From Candidatus Melainabacteria bacterium (GTDB taxonomy: Bacteria > Cyanobacteriota > Vampirovibrionia > Obscuribacterales > Obscuribacteraceae), in assembly GCA_003151275.1 (NCBI GenBank), contig PLXC01000020.1:62001-126000 (forward strand): a stretch of 64,000 nt of DNA. The letters run 5' to 3'. The position numbers and the translations under genes were made by a program. Numbering within the stretch: the first letter of the stretch is position 1; each line of letters opens with the position of its first letter. The notes under the pieces were generated by a model. It was not told where the DNA came from. It saw only the letters and a list, made by a program, of their open reading frames with translations, and did not search any database. Shown piece by piece: positions 44,741-54,104 of the stretch.

Positions 44741-45436
44741 ATGTTTGCGTCGTCCAGAAGTATTTTGTTGCTCTCATCTCTGGTCCTTTTTGCAGGGCTC
44801 GCCTCCTTTGCTGCCGATCAAACAACCGACTCGATGGCGTGCGGCAAGGCATGTATTTCTAAGGGGCAGTACACGAAGGCCGTAGATGACTTCAGAGCAG
44901 TCGTGCAGAAGTCTCCGAAAAGCTGCGAAGGACATCTTCTTTTAGGTCAGGTGTATTGCAAATTGAAGCAGTATAAGCAAGCAAAGGACCAACTTCGTCT
45001 GGCCATCCGTTATGGTCACGGATCAACAAATGCGCAACAAGCGAATGTGGCCTTGATGAAGTTACCGCCGGAATTCCTGGCCCCTAAGACGGGTCCTGAT
45101 ACTCGAATGTTAGCATCTAGGCTGGGTCTACCGAAGACCGGTGGCGGTGCCCTGAGGCCTACCGTAATCGATTTTTACGCAACCTGGTGCAATCCTTGCC
45201 AACAGTTGCACGCGGTTCTGGACAAAGCTAAAACTGAATATGGCGACAAACTTACTTTTATGCGCGTCGATGTCGATGACGCCAGCAATGCAAAACTGCT
45301 CGACCAATACGAAGTGAGCCCCATTCCAACCGTTGTTTATCTAAACGCTCAAGGAGAAGTGGTAAGCTTTTCGGTCGGTTTTTCAGGCGAAGCGAGCATT
45401 AAAGATGGTATCAAGAAAATCCTCACTGAGGGTTAG
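44741..45436 (+). CDS. Exported thioredoxin-domain protein with TPR
   Basis: This 231-residue protein has a signal peptide (ILLLSSLVLFAGLASFA). One to two TPR-like helices pairs follow (about residues 30-100), then a thioredoxin domain (125-231) with the active site FYATWCNPCQQL and the cis-Pro in SPIPTVVYL. It should act as a thiol-disulfide oxidoreductase in the cell envelope. CNPC differs from the CGPC of cytosolic thioredoxin. AAGGGA precedes the ATG by 9 bases. It lies 32 bp after the hydrolase gene. Confidence 0.92.
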   Translation: MFASSRSILLLSSLVLFAGLASFAADQTTDSMACGKACISKGQYTKAVDDFRAVVQKSPKSCEGHLLLGQVYCKLKQYKQAKDQLRLAIRYGHGSTNAQQANVALMKLPPEFLAPKTGPDTRMLASRLGLPKTGGGALRPTVIDFYATWCNPCQQLHAVLDKAKTEYGDKLTFMRVDVDDASNAKLLDQYEVSPIPTVVYLNAQGEVVSFSVGFSGEASIKDGIKKILTEG

Positions 45437-45733
45437 CGTATTTCTTGCTGTGTCTGTATCCGCCAGGATCTCGTTTTTGGACGCCGATGAATTTCATTTG
45501 TTTCATTTGTCGTGATACCACAGGCGATATTTAGTAGAGGCGTAAATTGCCAATCGACTCGTCTATGCGACTGCCGCATTCCGGGGGATAATCGAAGGGA
45601 CATTTAGTCAGGCGTTTGTATTTGTTAAGCGTCAAACATTTTGTCCAAGGCGATATAAGTGTAGTCAGGCCGATGGCTGCATACTCCAGCTATTATATAG
45701 AACTGTCGCTCTATTCTTTCAGGAGTATCTATT
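45437..45733. other. Intergenic region, nothing recognised
   Basis: This 297-bp gap lies between the thioredoxin-TPR and GH31 genes. I see no gene, repeat or palindrome copy. The last 60 bases are AT-rich (TATTATATAG near 45692), which suits a promoter for the GH31 gene. Confidence 0.4.
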
Positions 45734-48076
45734 TTGAAGCCTACTGAGCCGGCTGTTGAGTGGGAAGCTGCCAGACAAGTCCCCTCCCGCCTTGAACTGA
45801 AGCGGGAAGAAAACATATTCGCCGGTGGATCAATCGTTGAGCGTGCCGCTTTCTCCGGAGTCGAGGTAGTGCGGATAAGTACCTGGCCAAACGGTCAAAA
45901 TTCTCCGCCCCATTCATATGCGGTCATGCATACCTCATCGGCTGGTCAAGTGGAGGAGCGAAACAGTTTGCACGAAGAAGAGCCTTGGCCAGCCGATATG
46001 GAAGACGACCTGGATGGTCCGGAGCGAAGGACCGAACAACCAGACGAAGAATTTGCCCGTGAATTCGAAGCGGTTATGGAAGATGGTCAGTGGAAAGAGA
46101 GCGCAGAACCAAATTTACCTTTGAGCATCGAGTGGCAGCAAAGCGCTGAGAGCCGTTGGCAATTTTTCTTTGATTTGCAACCTGGCGCGCGCTGCCTTGG
46201 CTTAGGTGAGCGTCACTCGTCATTAAATCTGCGCTCAAGCTCGCATACCCTCTTCAATACTGACAACCATGTTCATATTGAATCTATGGATGCCATGTAT
46301 CAATCCATTCCTTTTCTGATTGTCGAGCAAGGGGAGCAATGTTTTGGCTTGTTCTTGGATTCGCCTGCTCGGCAACGTTGGACCTTGGATCCTGATTTGG
46401 AAGATCATGCATCAATTGAACTTTTATCCAGACGTGGATGGCAATTTTACTGCATCGGACCATCGAGCTTACCTTCAATTGTGCGCGCCTTCACAACGTT
46501 GACCGGCCGTTCTAAGTTGCCGCCGATGTGGGCGTTAGGCCACCAGCAATGCCGTTGGAGCTATCCTGATCAAGACACTGTGATTCGCATCGCTCACGAG
46601 TTTAGGAAAAGGCAAATACCTTGTGATGGTATCGTCCTTGATATCGATTACATGGACGACTATCGCGTCTTCACTTTTTCAAAAGAACGTTTTCCTGACT
46701 TTAAAAATCTCGTTGCAGACCTGGAGCGGAACAATTTCAAGGTCACGGCAATCATCGATCCAGGGGTTAAAAAGGACTCTAAATTCTTTGTTTTTACAGA
46801 CGGCAAGAAACACGATTTCTTTTGCAAAAAAGCCGACGACAAGATTTTTATCGGTGAAGTTTGGCCAGGACAATCAGCTTTTCCGGATTTCCTCAAGCAG
46901 GAGGTGCGATTGTGGTGGGCTGCCCAACACGGTTTTCACACCGAAAACGGGATTGCTGGGATCTGGAATGACATGAATGAGCCGGCCATTTTTAAGCATC
47001 AGGAGCCTCTTGATTGGTCAGCTCGCGAATTGCCGAAAGACGAAGATCAGCTCTTTATGCAAGAGACTCCGGAAGGAAAGCTAGGACATTATGAGGTTCG
47101 CAATCTTTACGGCTGCATGATGAGCCGTTCGACTCACGAAGGGCTGTTGGCTATGCGTCCCAACCAGCGACCTTTTGTCCTCAGTCGTTCTGGCTACGCC
47201 GGAATTCAACGCTACGCGGCCGTCTGGCTTGGAGACAATATGTCTTGGTGGCATCACCTGGCCCGGAGCATCCCAATGCTTTTGAACATGGGACTATCTG
47301 GTGTCGCATTTAGTGGCGTCGACATTGGTGGGTTTGGCCACAACTGTTCGGGCGAATTGTTGGCCAGGTGGTATGCGGTTGGATTGTTCTACCCTTACTT
47401 TCGCAACCATTGCTGGATGAAGGGCTATTCTCAGGAACCTTGGGCATTCGGTCCTACTGTCGAAGCCTACTGCAAGAAATTTATCGAGACTCGTTATCGC
47501 TTGTTGCCCTACATCTACTGTTTATTCTGGGAGTACGTGCGCACCGGTGCACCACTAATGAGACCAATGAGTTGGCACTATCCCGAAGATCAATTTGCTC
47601 GTGAAATTGATGATCAATTCCTTTTCGGCGAACATCTCCTTGTGGCACCCATTTTGGAAAAGGGCAGAACTTGGCGCAGTGTCTATTTGCCTGCCGGCTT
47701 ATGGCATCCATTCGAGGGCGGGGAGCCCCTTGAGGGTGGACAAGTGCATAAGGTAATGTTTGCTTTGGACGCCGTGCCTGTATTTGTAAAAGATGGATCC
47801 GTTGTACCCATGTGCGAAGTGATGCAAAGCACAGCTGAATACGCTCAGTCGCCGATCACTTTTAACTGCTACGGAACTTCTGCCAAAGGGACTTTCATTG
47901 AAGACGATGGCGATTCTTTTGACTATGAACACGGTACTTATAATGAGTGGCGAATAAAGGTCGACGATGGAAAGTTTGTCGCGCAGCCGGTTGAATTAGG
48001 TTTTGACTCCAGGCGAAGGAGCTTTAAACTTAACTACAATGGACATACTGAATCAATAAGTCTTGCCATTAATTAA
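45734..48076 (+). CDS. Glycoside hydrolase family 31 alpha-glucosidase
   Basis: This 780-residue protein starts at TTG with AGGAG 9 bases upstream. The GH31 core includes PPMWALGHQQCRWSYPDQ (near residue 265) and GIVLDIDYMDDYRVFTF. The nucleophile motif is GIWNDMNEPAIF (D413) and the acid/base is in GDNMSWWHHL (D501). The C-terminal beta domains are present. A Glu-rich insert near residues 85-115 is unusual. It has no signal peptide, so it probably acts on cytosolic alpha-glucans or oligosaccharides. Confidence 0.95.
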   Translation: MKPTEPAVEWEAARQVPSRLELKREENIFAGGSIVERAAFSGVEVVRISTWPNGQNSPPHSYAVMHTSSAGQVEERNSLHEEEPWPADMEDDLDGPERRTEQPDEEFAREFEAVMEDGQWKESAEPNLPLSIEWQQSAESRWQFFFDLQPGARCLGLGERHSSLNLRSSSHTLFNTDNHVHIESMDAMYQSIPFLIVEQGEQCFGLFLDSPARQRWTLDPDLEDHASIELLSRRGWQFYCIGPSSLPSIVRAFTTLTGRSKLPPMWALGHQQCRWSYPDQDTVIRIAHEFRKRQIPCDGIVLDIDYMDDYRVFTFSKERFPDFKNLVADLERNNFKVTAIIDPGVKKDSKFFVFTDGKKHDFFCKKADDKIFIGEVWPGQSAFPDFLKQEVRLWWAAQHGFHTENGIAGIWNDMNEPAIFKHQEPLDWSARELPKDEDQLFMQETPEGKLGHYEVRNLYGCMMSRSTHEGLLAMRPNQRPFVLSRSGYAGIQRYAAVWLGDNMSWWHHLARSIPMLLNMGLSGVAFSGVDIGGFGHNCSGELLARWYAVGLFYPYFRNHCWMKGYSQEPWAFGPTVEAYCKKFIETRYRLLPYIYCLFWEYVRTGAPLMRPMSWHYPEDQFAREIDDQFLFGEHLLVAPILEKGRTWRSVYLPAGLWHPFEGGEPLEGGQVHKVMFALDAVPVFVKDGSVVPMCEVMQSTAEYAQSPITFNCYGTSAKGTFIEDDGDSFDYEHGTYNEWRIKVDDGKFVAQPVELGFDSRRRSFKLNYNGHTESISLAIN

Positions 48077-48115
48077 ATAAAGACCCTTTCCTCGCGGATC
48101 ACACCACTGAGTAAC

Positions 48116-49708
48116 TTGTTGGAAGATGCCACTAAATATAGTGAAGCGTTCACTGATGGTAAATCTATCGGCGAGTTTCTGATCGAGCAAAGTACGAATA
48201 ACCCCGAGGCCATAGCTCTAGTCTTCAACGATGAGCGGACCACTTATCGACAGCTCCACTCGAAATCCCAAGCATTAGCAGCGAAGCTGCATTCAGCAGG
48301 TATCAGCAGTCAAGACAAAGTCGGTTTGCTTTTCCCGAATCATTCGGATTATGTGGTCGCTTTTTTTGCGATCACTCTGTGCGACGCGATTATCGTGCCC
48401 ATTAATCCTCTTTTGAAGGCAGAGGAAATCTCACATATCCTCGCCGATTCGGAATCACAAGCAATCATCGTTCATGAATTGGTATTACATGAGGTGCTAA
48501 ACGCGGTCGACGCCGGTCTGATCGATCCAATTATTTTCTGTTTTGAGTATCAGCAAAAGTCTCGCGATTCGAACAAAATTGTTCCAGTCAAGAGTGAAAA
48601 ACTGGTGGCAATCGATCGTGACCAACTCAAAACAACATCAGTAGAATGCTTCGCTGGCGGCTTTGCCAACGATCTGGCCGTGATCATTTACACCTCGGGC
48701 ACCACCGGTAAACCAAAGGGCGCAATGCTAACGCATGCGAACTTGAGAGCAGCCGTTTCAATGACAGAGAAGTTTCTCGAATTTACGTCGGCCGATAGGT
48801 TCTTGGCTGTAATTCCGTTATGCCACATTTACGGTCTGACGATAGTTCTACTGGGATTGATTTCCAAAGGTGGCACGCTTGTAATCGCGACTGGTTTCGA
48901 ACCAGCCAATTGTCTAAAGCTGATTGAGGAGCAGAAAATCACCTTCCTTCCTGCCGTGCCTGCCATGTTTCAGTTTATGCTGCTCGAATTGCAACGTCAT
49001 AGCTACGTTCTTTCGACTCTTCGTGTTTGCCTGAGCGGCGCTGCTCCGATGCCCACTGAGCTTTTTGAGCAAGTGAAAAAAGCATTTATGGTGCCGATAG
49101 TTGAAGGGTACGGTTTGACTGAAACGTCTTCCATAGTTTCCGTAAACCCGTTGCACGGCACTCAGAAAATTGGGTCGGTTGGAGTACCTTTACCAGGCGT
49201 GCAGATCAAGATTGTCATGTCAGATGGCTCCTTTGGAAATCCCGGAGAGGCAAATGTCGGTGAAGTTGCCGTATCTGGTGCCAATGTTATGCGCGGCTAT
49301 TACCGATCTAAAGCCGCAACCGATGCATGTTTTAAAGATAATTGGCTGCTCACAGGTGATCTTGGCTATCTGGATGAAGAGTCATACTTATTTCTTGTCG
49401 GCCGGACCAAGGAGTTGATAATTCGAGGCGGACAAAACATTTACCCGCGTGAGGTCGAAGATGTCATCATGAAAATGCCGGCAGTTTTGGAAGTTGCTGT
49501 GATTGGCGTGCCTGACAAATTTATGGGTGAACGAGTTAAGGCCTTCGTTGTCCTCAAGCAGGGATTTTTCGTGACGGAAGAAGAAGTAAAAAGTTTTTGC
49601 TCAAGTCGTCTTGCCGAATTCAAAGTGCCTCGACTTGTAGAATTTCTTCAGGCGATTCCGCGAAATGCTACTGGCAAGGCTCTGAAAAGGCTGCTGCAAA
49701 GTGAATGA
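48116..49708 (+). CDS. Acyl-CoA synthetase / AMP-dependent ligase
   Basis: This 530-residue ANL-superfamily enzyme activates a carboxylic acid, probably a fatty acid, as the acyl-adenylate and then the CoA thioester. The P-loop is YTSGTTGKPKGAML (about residue 197). VEGYGLTETSSIV is the adenine-binding motif, LLTGDLGYLD and ELIIRGGQNIYPREVE follow, and GKALKR holds the C-terminal catalytic Lys. It starts at one of two adjacent TTG codons, 39 bp after the GH31 gene. Confidence 0.94.
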   Translation: MLEDATKYSEAFTDGKSIGEFLIEQSTNNPEAIALVFNDERTTYRQLHSKSQALAAKLHSAGISSQDKVGLLFPNHSDYVVAFFAITLCDAIIVPINPLLKAEEISHILADSESQAIIVHELVLHEVLNAVDAGLIDPIIFCFEYQQKSRDSNKIVPVKSEKLVAIDRDQLKTTSVECFAGGFANDLAVIIYTSGTTGKPKGAMLTHANLRAAVSMTEKFLEFTSADRFLAVIPLCHIYGLTIVLLGLISKGGTLVIATGFEPANCLKLIEEQKITFLPAVPAMFQFMLLELQRHSYVLSTLRVCLSGAAPMPTELFEQVKKAFMVPIVEGYGLTETSSIVSVNPLHGTQKIGSVGVPLPGVQIKIVMSDGSFGNPGEANVGEVAVSGANVMRGYYRSKAATDACFKDNWLLTGDLGYLDEESYLFLVGRTKELIIRGGQNIYPREVEDVIMKMPAVLEVAVIGVPDKFMGERVKAFVVLKQGFFVTEEEVKSFCSSRLAEFKVPRLVEFLQAIPRNATGKALKRLLQSE

Positions 49709-49790
49709 CCGCTCGCCTGCTAAAATCGACTAAAATGCTTCTGATCGTCACCTGACTGCTGAGCATCGCTTAGGAGAATAACTCTACCGA

Positions 49791-50474
49791 ATGGAAACCG
49801 CTGACGTTTCTACGATCAATATTTTCATCGCAGAGGATCATGAGATCACTCGCGTTGGATTGAGACTGACTTTAGAGAATGTCCCTGGATTTTGTGTGAT
49901 CGGTGAGGCTGCAGACGGCAAAGTCACTGTTAAAAAAGTAGCTGAATTAAAGCCTCACGTAGTTTTGATGGACATCGGCATGCCGCTTATGGATGGCATT
50001 GATGCCACCACGAAAATTAAACAGGAAGTGCCGGCAACGCGCATTATTATGCTCACGTCTCGCGACAATGATCGAGATATCTTTGCCGCTCTCAGCGCTG
50101 GAGCAGATGGTTACTGCCTGAAAGAGGCTTCTGGTTCGCAGCTCATTTTGGCGATCAGAGCGGTGGCAGAGGGTGTTGCTTGGCTCGCACCAGGTGTGGC
50201 CAGCCGGGTTCTGCGTTCGTGCGCAACCGCAACTCCTACTCTTGGTGCGGACATAGTTGGCTCTAAAGCTGGCGCGCTGGCGTCACCTTTGTCTCAACGT
50301 GAACTGGAAGTTCTCAAATTGGTCGTTGATGGTTTGAGCAATCAAGAAATAGCAGACAAACTCATTCTTAGTGTTGAGACCGTAAAAACGCATATGCGGC
50401 ACATCATGGAAAAGCTCACAGTCTCAGACCGTACCCAAGCGGCGGTCAAGGCAATGCGTGACGGTCTAATTTAG
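49791..50474 (+). CDS. NarL/FixJ-family response regulator
   Basis: This 227-residue protein has an N-terminal receiver (about 7-125) with acidic pair ED, phosphoacceptor Asp in VVLMDIGMPLMDG, Thr in IIMLTSRD and Lys in GYCLKEA. A C-terminal LuxR-type HTH (about 160-225) has LSQRELEVLKLVVDGLSNQE and VKTHMRHIMEKL. All phosphorylation residues are intact. No histidine kinase gene is adjacent. AGGAG lies 14 bases before the ATG. Confidence 0.95.
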   Translation: METADVSTINIFIAEDHEITRVGLRLTLENVPGFCVIGEAADGKVTVKKVAELKPHVVLMDIGMPLMDGIDATTKIKQEVPATRIIMLTSRDNDRDIFAALSAGADGYCLKEASGSQLILAIRAVAEGVAWLAPGVASRVLRSCATATPTLGADIVGSKAGALASPLSQRELEVLKLVVDGLSNQEIADKLILSVETVKTHMRHIMEKLTVSDRTQAAVKAMRDGLI

Positions 50475-50501
50475 TTACCGGTTGTTTTGTTGATTTGATG
50501 C

Positions 50502-50538
50502 GCAAAAGAAAAGGACCACGCTACTAATAGCGCGGTCC
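50502..50538 (-). terminator. Probable terminator hairpin, distal (minus strand)
   Basis: The stem is GGACCACGC (50513-50521) with GCGCGGTCC (50530-50538), one mismatch and an 8-base loop. On the minus strand it is followed by TTTTCTTTT. It would back up the hairpin at 50640 for the GlsB-like gene. On the plus strand no T run follows. Confidence 0.6.
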
Positions 50539-50629
50539 CTAAACAAGAGCAACTGATGGAGGAGGTGCTGACCAAAGAGAATCTGAAAGAAGCACTATCA
50601 GCGTTAGTGTCGCACTATATCTGGTGCAA

Positions 50630-50665
50630 TTCTAAACAAAAATGCTTGCCCTAAGGCAAGCATTT
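50630..50665 (-). terminator. Rho-independent terminator of the GlsB-like gene
   Basis: A perfect 11-bp stem, AAATGCTTGCC (50640-50650) and GGCAAGCATTT (50655-50665), has a 4-base loop. Read on the minus strand it continues into TTTTTGTTTAG. It lies 27 bp past the stop of the gene at 50692. Confidence 0.85.
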
Positions 50666-50691
50666 CAGAATGACTATCGGTCAGTTTGGTT

Positions 50692-50961
50692 TTAGATGGC
50701 ACCGCGACGATTAAATCCGCGCGATAGCAGCGCGCTAAGGAAAACACATATCGCTGAACCAAGAATACAAGGAATCAAGGATACGCCGGCTAAATCTGGC
50801 CCGACGTGACCAATCATGCTTCCACCTACCCATGCGCCGATGATACCGACGATAGCTGATGTTAGGAAGCCACCGGGAATTGCACCAGGAACAAGTCTTT
50901 CAGCAATCCAGGCACATGCTGCTGCCACAATCAAAAATAGGATGAAACTTAAAATACCCAT
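50692..50961 (-). CDS. GlsB/YeaQ/YmgE family (transglycosylase-associated) membrane protein
   Basis: This 89-residue protein is almost wholly hydrophobic, with three membrane helices and the family pattern AWIAERLVPGAIPGGFLTSAIVGIIGAWVGG. Members are small stress-induced inner-membrane proteins without a known enzyme activity. GGAGG lies 5 bases before the ATG. The gene is monocistronic, followed by two hairpins. Confidence 0.92.
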   Translation of the reverse strand: MGILSFILFLIVAAACAWIAERLVPGAIPGGFLTSAIVGIIGAWVGGSMIGHVGPDLAGVSLIPCILGSAICVFLSALLSRGFNRRGAI

Positions 50962-51180
50962 TATATCCTCCAGGCTTTATTGCTCTAATCTCGTTGACTC
51001 TTGCAATGAAGCGTTTGGGAGGCAATTAGTTCCAAAATTACCGAGTGAATTTGCTGAGATGGGTTCTTGCCTCTCGCAAATGAGTAGTCCCTAGGGGTTC
51101 TGAGTCTGAGTTAGTGATGATCAGTCACGCGGGATGGTCGTCGGAAATGCAAGCACGGGGTGAACGCAATCAATCTACAA

Positions 51181-52032
51181 TCAGTCGTGTCCGGACGTTT
51201 GCGCCATTTCTTGCAAGCGTTGGATGCGTTCTGCCGTAGGGGGGTGGGTGGAGAATAGCTTGACGAACCAACTTTGCGGGTCTGGTTGAATTATAAAGAG
51301 CGATGACAAGGCGGGATTAACATCTTGGAGTGGGATCGCTCTTGCGGTCTGATCTATCTTTGCCAAAGCGCTGGCCAGTTCCATAGGGTGTCCGCATAAT
51401 TCCGCACCGCTTGCATCCGCTTCAAATTCTCGAGAGCGCGAAATTGCTAAGTTAATAAGGCTTGCCGCAAATGGTGCCAGTATCGCCATCAGCAGTACAA
51501 ATATTGGGTTAGAGCCTTCACGGCGGTCGTCAGAGTAACTGCCGAGGTACATTCCGTAATGGCCAATCATCGTAATCACTGACGCTAAAACGGCAGCAAT
51601 TGTCGTAATCAGAATGTCTCGATTTCTTACATGCGCTAACTCATGAGCCAGTACTCCCTCAAGTTCATTCCAAGTGAGAAGCCTCATGATGCCTGCCGTA
51701 ACTGCGATGGCAGAATGTTCCGGATTGCGGCCAGTGGCAAAAGCATTTGGAGAATCAGTCGGAATTACATAAATAGTGGGCACTGGAATTTTAGCCCTTT
51801 GCGCAATTCGTTCGACGATTTCATAAAGTTCAGGAACTTGCTCTCGCGAAACTGGCTGCGCGTTGCTCATCTTCAAAGCCACGGGAGCAGAAAACCAGTA
51901 ACTGAAGACGTTTGTGCAAATAGCAAAGAAAAATGCAATGAGCACTCCGTCTCTGCCACCAAGAACACCACCGACAGCAACAATAAGTGCAGTTAAACAT
52001 CCCATCAAAGCAAGAGTTTTAAGCGTGTTCAC
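51181..52032 (-). CDS. htpX: HtpX-like membrane zinc metalloprotease (M48)
   Basis: This 283-residue protein is expected to degrade misfolded membrane proteins. Two membrane helices lie at about residues 4-50. NAFATGRNPEHSAIAVTAGIM precedes the zinc motif HELAH (130-134). Two more helices follow, with the third ligand in SREFEADASGAEL (about 203) and FSTHPPTAERIQRL near the end. The start is GTG with AAGGTGA 5 bases upstream. It is divergent from the long palindrome array. Confidence 0.95.
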   Translation of the reverse strand: MNTLKTLALMGCLTALIVAVGGVLGGRDGVLIAFFFAICTNVFSYWFSAPVALKMSNAQPVSREQVPELYEIVERIAQRAKIPVPTIYVIPTDSPNAFATGRNPEHSAIAVTAGIMRLLTWNELEGVLAHELAHVRNRDILITTIAAVLASVITMIGHYGMYLGSYSDDRREGSNPIFVLLMAILAPFAASLINLAISRSREFEADASGAELCGHPMELASALAKIDQTARAIPLQDVNPALSSLFIIQPDPQSWFVKLFSTHPPTAERIQRLQEMAQTSGHD

Positions 52033-52172
52033 AAATCACCTTATAAACATTCAGTTCTTACCCAATGATCTAATCCAACTCTCATCGACATCAAAACAAT
52101 GATAGTGAACTCTTAATATTGGGGTACCGTAGACCGGTGACAATTGCTTGCTATAGATCGGGCTTGATTTTA

Positions 52173-52376
52173 AGCCGATATCGATTGAGCGGTTTGTGCT
52201 TGGAGGTTAAACAGATATCGATTGAGCAGTTTGTGGCTTGGAAGTTAAACCGATATCGATTGAGCAGTTTGTGGGCTTGGAAGTTAAGCCGATATCGATT
52301 GAGCAGTTTGTGCTTGGAAGTTAAACCGATATCGGTTGAGCAGTTTGTGGGCCTGGACGTTAAACCGATATCGGTT
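52173..52376. repeat. Palindrome cluster F: six-copy array, partly degenerate
   Basis: Copies start at 52173, 52210, 52248, 52287, 52324 and 52363, 37-39 bp apart. The last two are exact AACCGATATCGGTT. The first four carry GATT at the right end, and three of them (52173, 52210, 52287) also differ on the left. The intervening DNA is itself repeated (TTGAGCAGTTTGTGGGCTTGGAAGTT type), giving a direct repeat of about 38 bp. The array occupies the 496-bp divergent gap between htpX and fumC; the last copy ends 152 bp before fumC. Confidence 0.95.
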
Positions 52377-52528
52377 TAAGCCAATCGAGCTTATCTGGCC
52401 TAGCTTCAAGACCCGGTTGAGCAAATGTTTAAAGTAATGCGGATATCGCTTAATAGGGCATTTAAGCGGAACTATAATGTCCTCTGGTTAAGGTTTTTGC
52501 AAGGTTTCTTAGAAGCCAAGGAGAAGTG

Positions 52529-53932
52529 ATGGTTGTGAAGGAGCTTACTCGCGTTGAGCGTGACTCTATGGGAACGATGGAAGTGCCCGCTGATGCATAC
52601 TACGGCGCCAGTACTCAGCGCGCAGTGACGAATTTCCCGATCAGTGACTTGCGTTTTCAGCGGTCCTTCATAAAGGCGCTTGGTCTAATTAAATATGCCG
52701 CTGCTGAGGTAAATCAGGAGTTCGGCGACGTCAATGCCAAAGTCGCAGATGCAGTCAAATCCGCAGCGATGGAAGTTGTTGAGGGTAAGCTTGATAATCA
52801 ATTCGTCGTCGACATTTTTCAAACGGGTTCTGGCACCTCGACAAACATGAATGCCAATGAAGTGATAGCCAATCGCGCCATCGAAATCATGGGGGGCAAG
52901 CGCGGAGACCGAAATTTGGTGCATCCAAACGATCATGTCAACAACGGTATGTCATCTAATGACGCTATCCCAACTGCCATACACATTGCCGCATTGATCG
53001 ATATCAAAGAGAAGCTGCGTCCGGCCCTTGAGCGTCTCGAAAAATCCCTGCGCAAAAAAGCGGACGAATTCATGAAGGTGATCAAAACAGGCAGAACTCA
53101 TCTTCAAGATGCTACGCCAATTCGACTTGGGCAGGAATTTCTGGGCTATGCAGGACAGGCAGAAAGGGCGTTAGTGCGTTTGCATCATGCCGAAGAAAGA
53201 CTCTCTGAGGTTGCTTTGGGTGGAACTGCAGTGGGCACTGGCATCAACACTCGTCCTGAGTTCGCCGGTAAGGTCCTCGCTAAGGTGTCCAAACTAGCTG
53301 GAGTGAAGGTCACCGAGACAAAAAATCATTTCCAAGCTCAAAGCACCCTCGATGAGATAGTTGAGGCATCCGGAGTTTTGAAAACTACTGCTGTGAGCTT
53401 GCTGAAATTAGCAAATGACGTGCGCTGGCTTGGTTGCGGTCCGCGAGCCGGTATTGGTGAAATAGCCCTGCCTGAGGTCCAACCCGGTAGTTCAATTATG
53501 CCTGGGAAGGTCAATCCGGTTATTGCCGAGGCTCTATGTATGGTGGCAGCACAAGTTATCGGTAACGATGCCACAATTGCCATCGCCGGCGCCTCTGGCA
53601 ACTTCGAACTGAATGTGATGCAGCCGGTGGCAGCGTATAACTTGTTGCAATCGATCAATTTGTTGGCAACTGCGATTGATAATTTCACCACAAAATGTGT
53701 TGATGGCATTAAAGCAACAGAACGTGGACCAGAACTAGTAGAACGCGGTCTCGCGCTTTGCACTGCTCTTGTTCCAGCTATCGGATACGACGCTGCCGCT
53801 GCCATCTCGCATGATGCGTTCGAATCAGGTGAAACCGTACGCGAAGTTGCCTTGAAAAAGACAAAACTGACCGAAAAGGATCTGGAGAAACTTCTGGATC
53901 CCTTTAAGATGACTGAAGCTGGTTTGGACTGA
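52529..53932 (+). CDS. fumC: Fumarate hydratase class II
   Basis: This 467-residue cytosolic enzyme of the TCA cycle interconverts fumarate and malate. VFQTGSGTSTNMNANEV is represented as FQTGSGTSTNMNANEVIANR near residue 95. GRTHLQDATPIRLGQE is near 190 and the superfamily signature GSSIMPGKVNP near 320. The start is the ATG at 52529, with AAGGAG 5 bases upstream; the GTG directly before it is too close to that site. The six-copy palindrome array lies upstream. Confidence 0.96.
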   Translation: MVVKELTRVERDSMGTMEVPADAYYGASTQRAVTNFPISDLRFQRSFIKALGLIKYAAAEVNQEFGDVNAKVADAVKSAAMEVVEGKLDNQFVVDIFQTGSGTSTNMNANEVIANRAIEIMGGKRGDRNLVHPNDHVNNGMSSNDAIPTAIHIAALIDIKEKLRPALERLEKSLRKKADEFMKVIKTGRTHLQDATPIRLGQEFLGYAGQAERALVRLHHAEERLSEVALGGTAVGTGINTRPEFAGKVLAKVSKLAGVKVTETKNHFQAQSTLDEIVEASGVLKTTAVSLLKLANDVRWLGCGPRAGIGEIALPEVQPGSSIMPGKVNPVIAEALCMVAAQVIGNDATIAIAGASGNFELNVMQPVAAYNLLQSINLLATAIDNFTTKCVDGIKATERGPELVERGLALCTALVPAIGYDAAAAISHDAFESGETVREVALKKTKLTEKDLEKLLDPFKMTEAGLD

Positions 53933-54104
53933 GGTGGAGTAGCGCTTGTGAATTTGCAAGTGAGCTCCCGAGCTTTGTTGAGCGAGGTCTCGTCGCCATG
54001 TTGCGAAGAAATTCTTCGCGAGTTGGATCATGAACCGGCTCGTCGTCCAAAAATTCACGTTGGTTAAATGGTATCAAATATAGTGCTCCTTGCTGAATTT
54101 AGCC

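Noticed and set aside
52173..52376. CRISPR-like array: regular short repeats about 38 bp apart
   Set aside because: The spacers are near-copies of each other, the repeat is only 14-18 bp and no cas genes are present. It is a tandem repeat.
53940..54104. Possible small RNA with a GCGAAG/CTTCGC hairpin after fumC
   Set aside because: The hairpin is short, has no T run and no promoter is evident. It is too weak to list.
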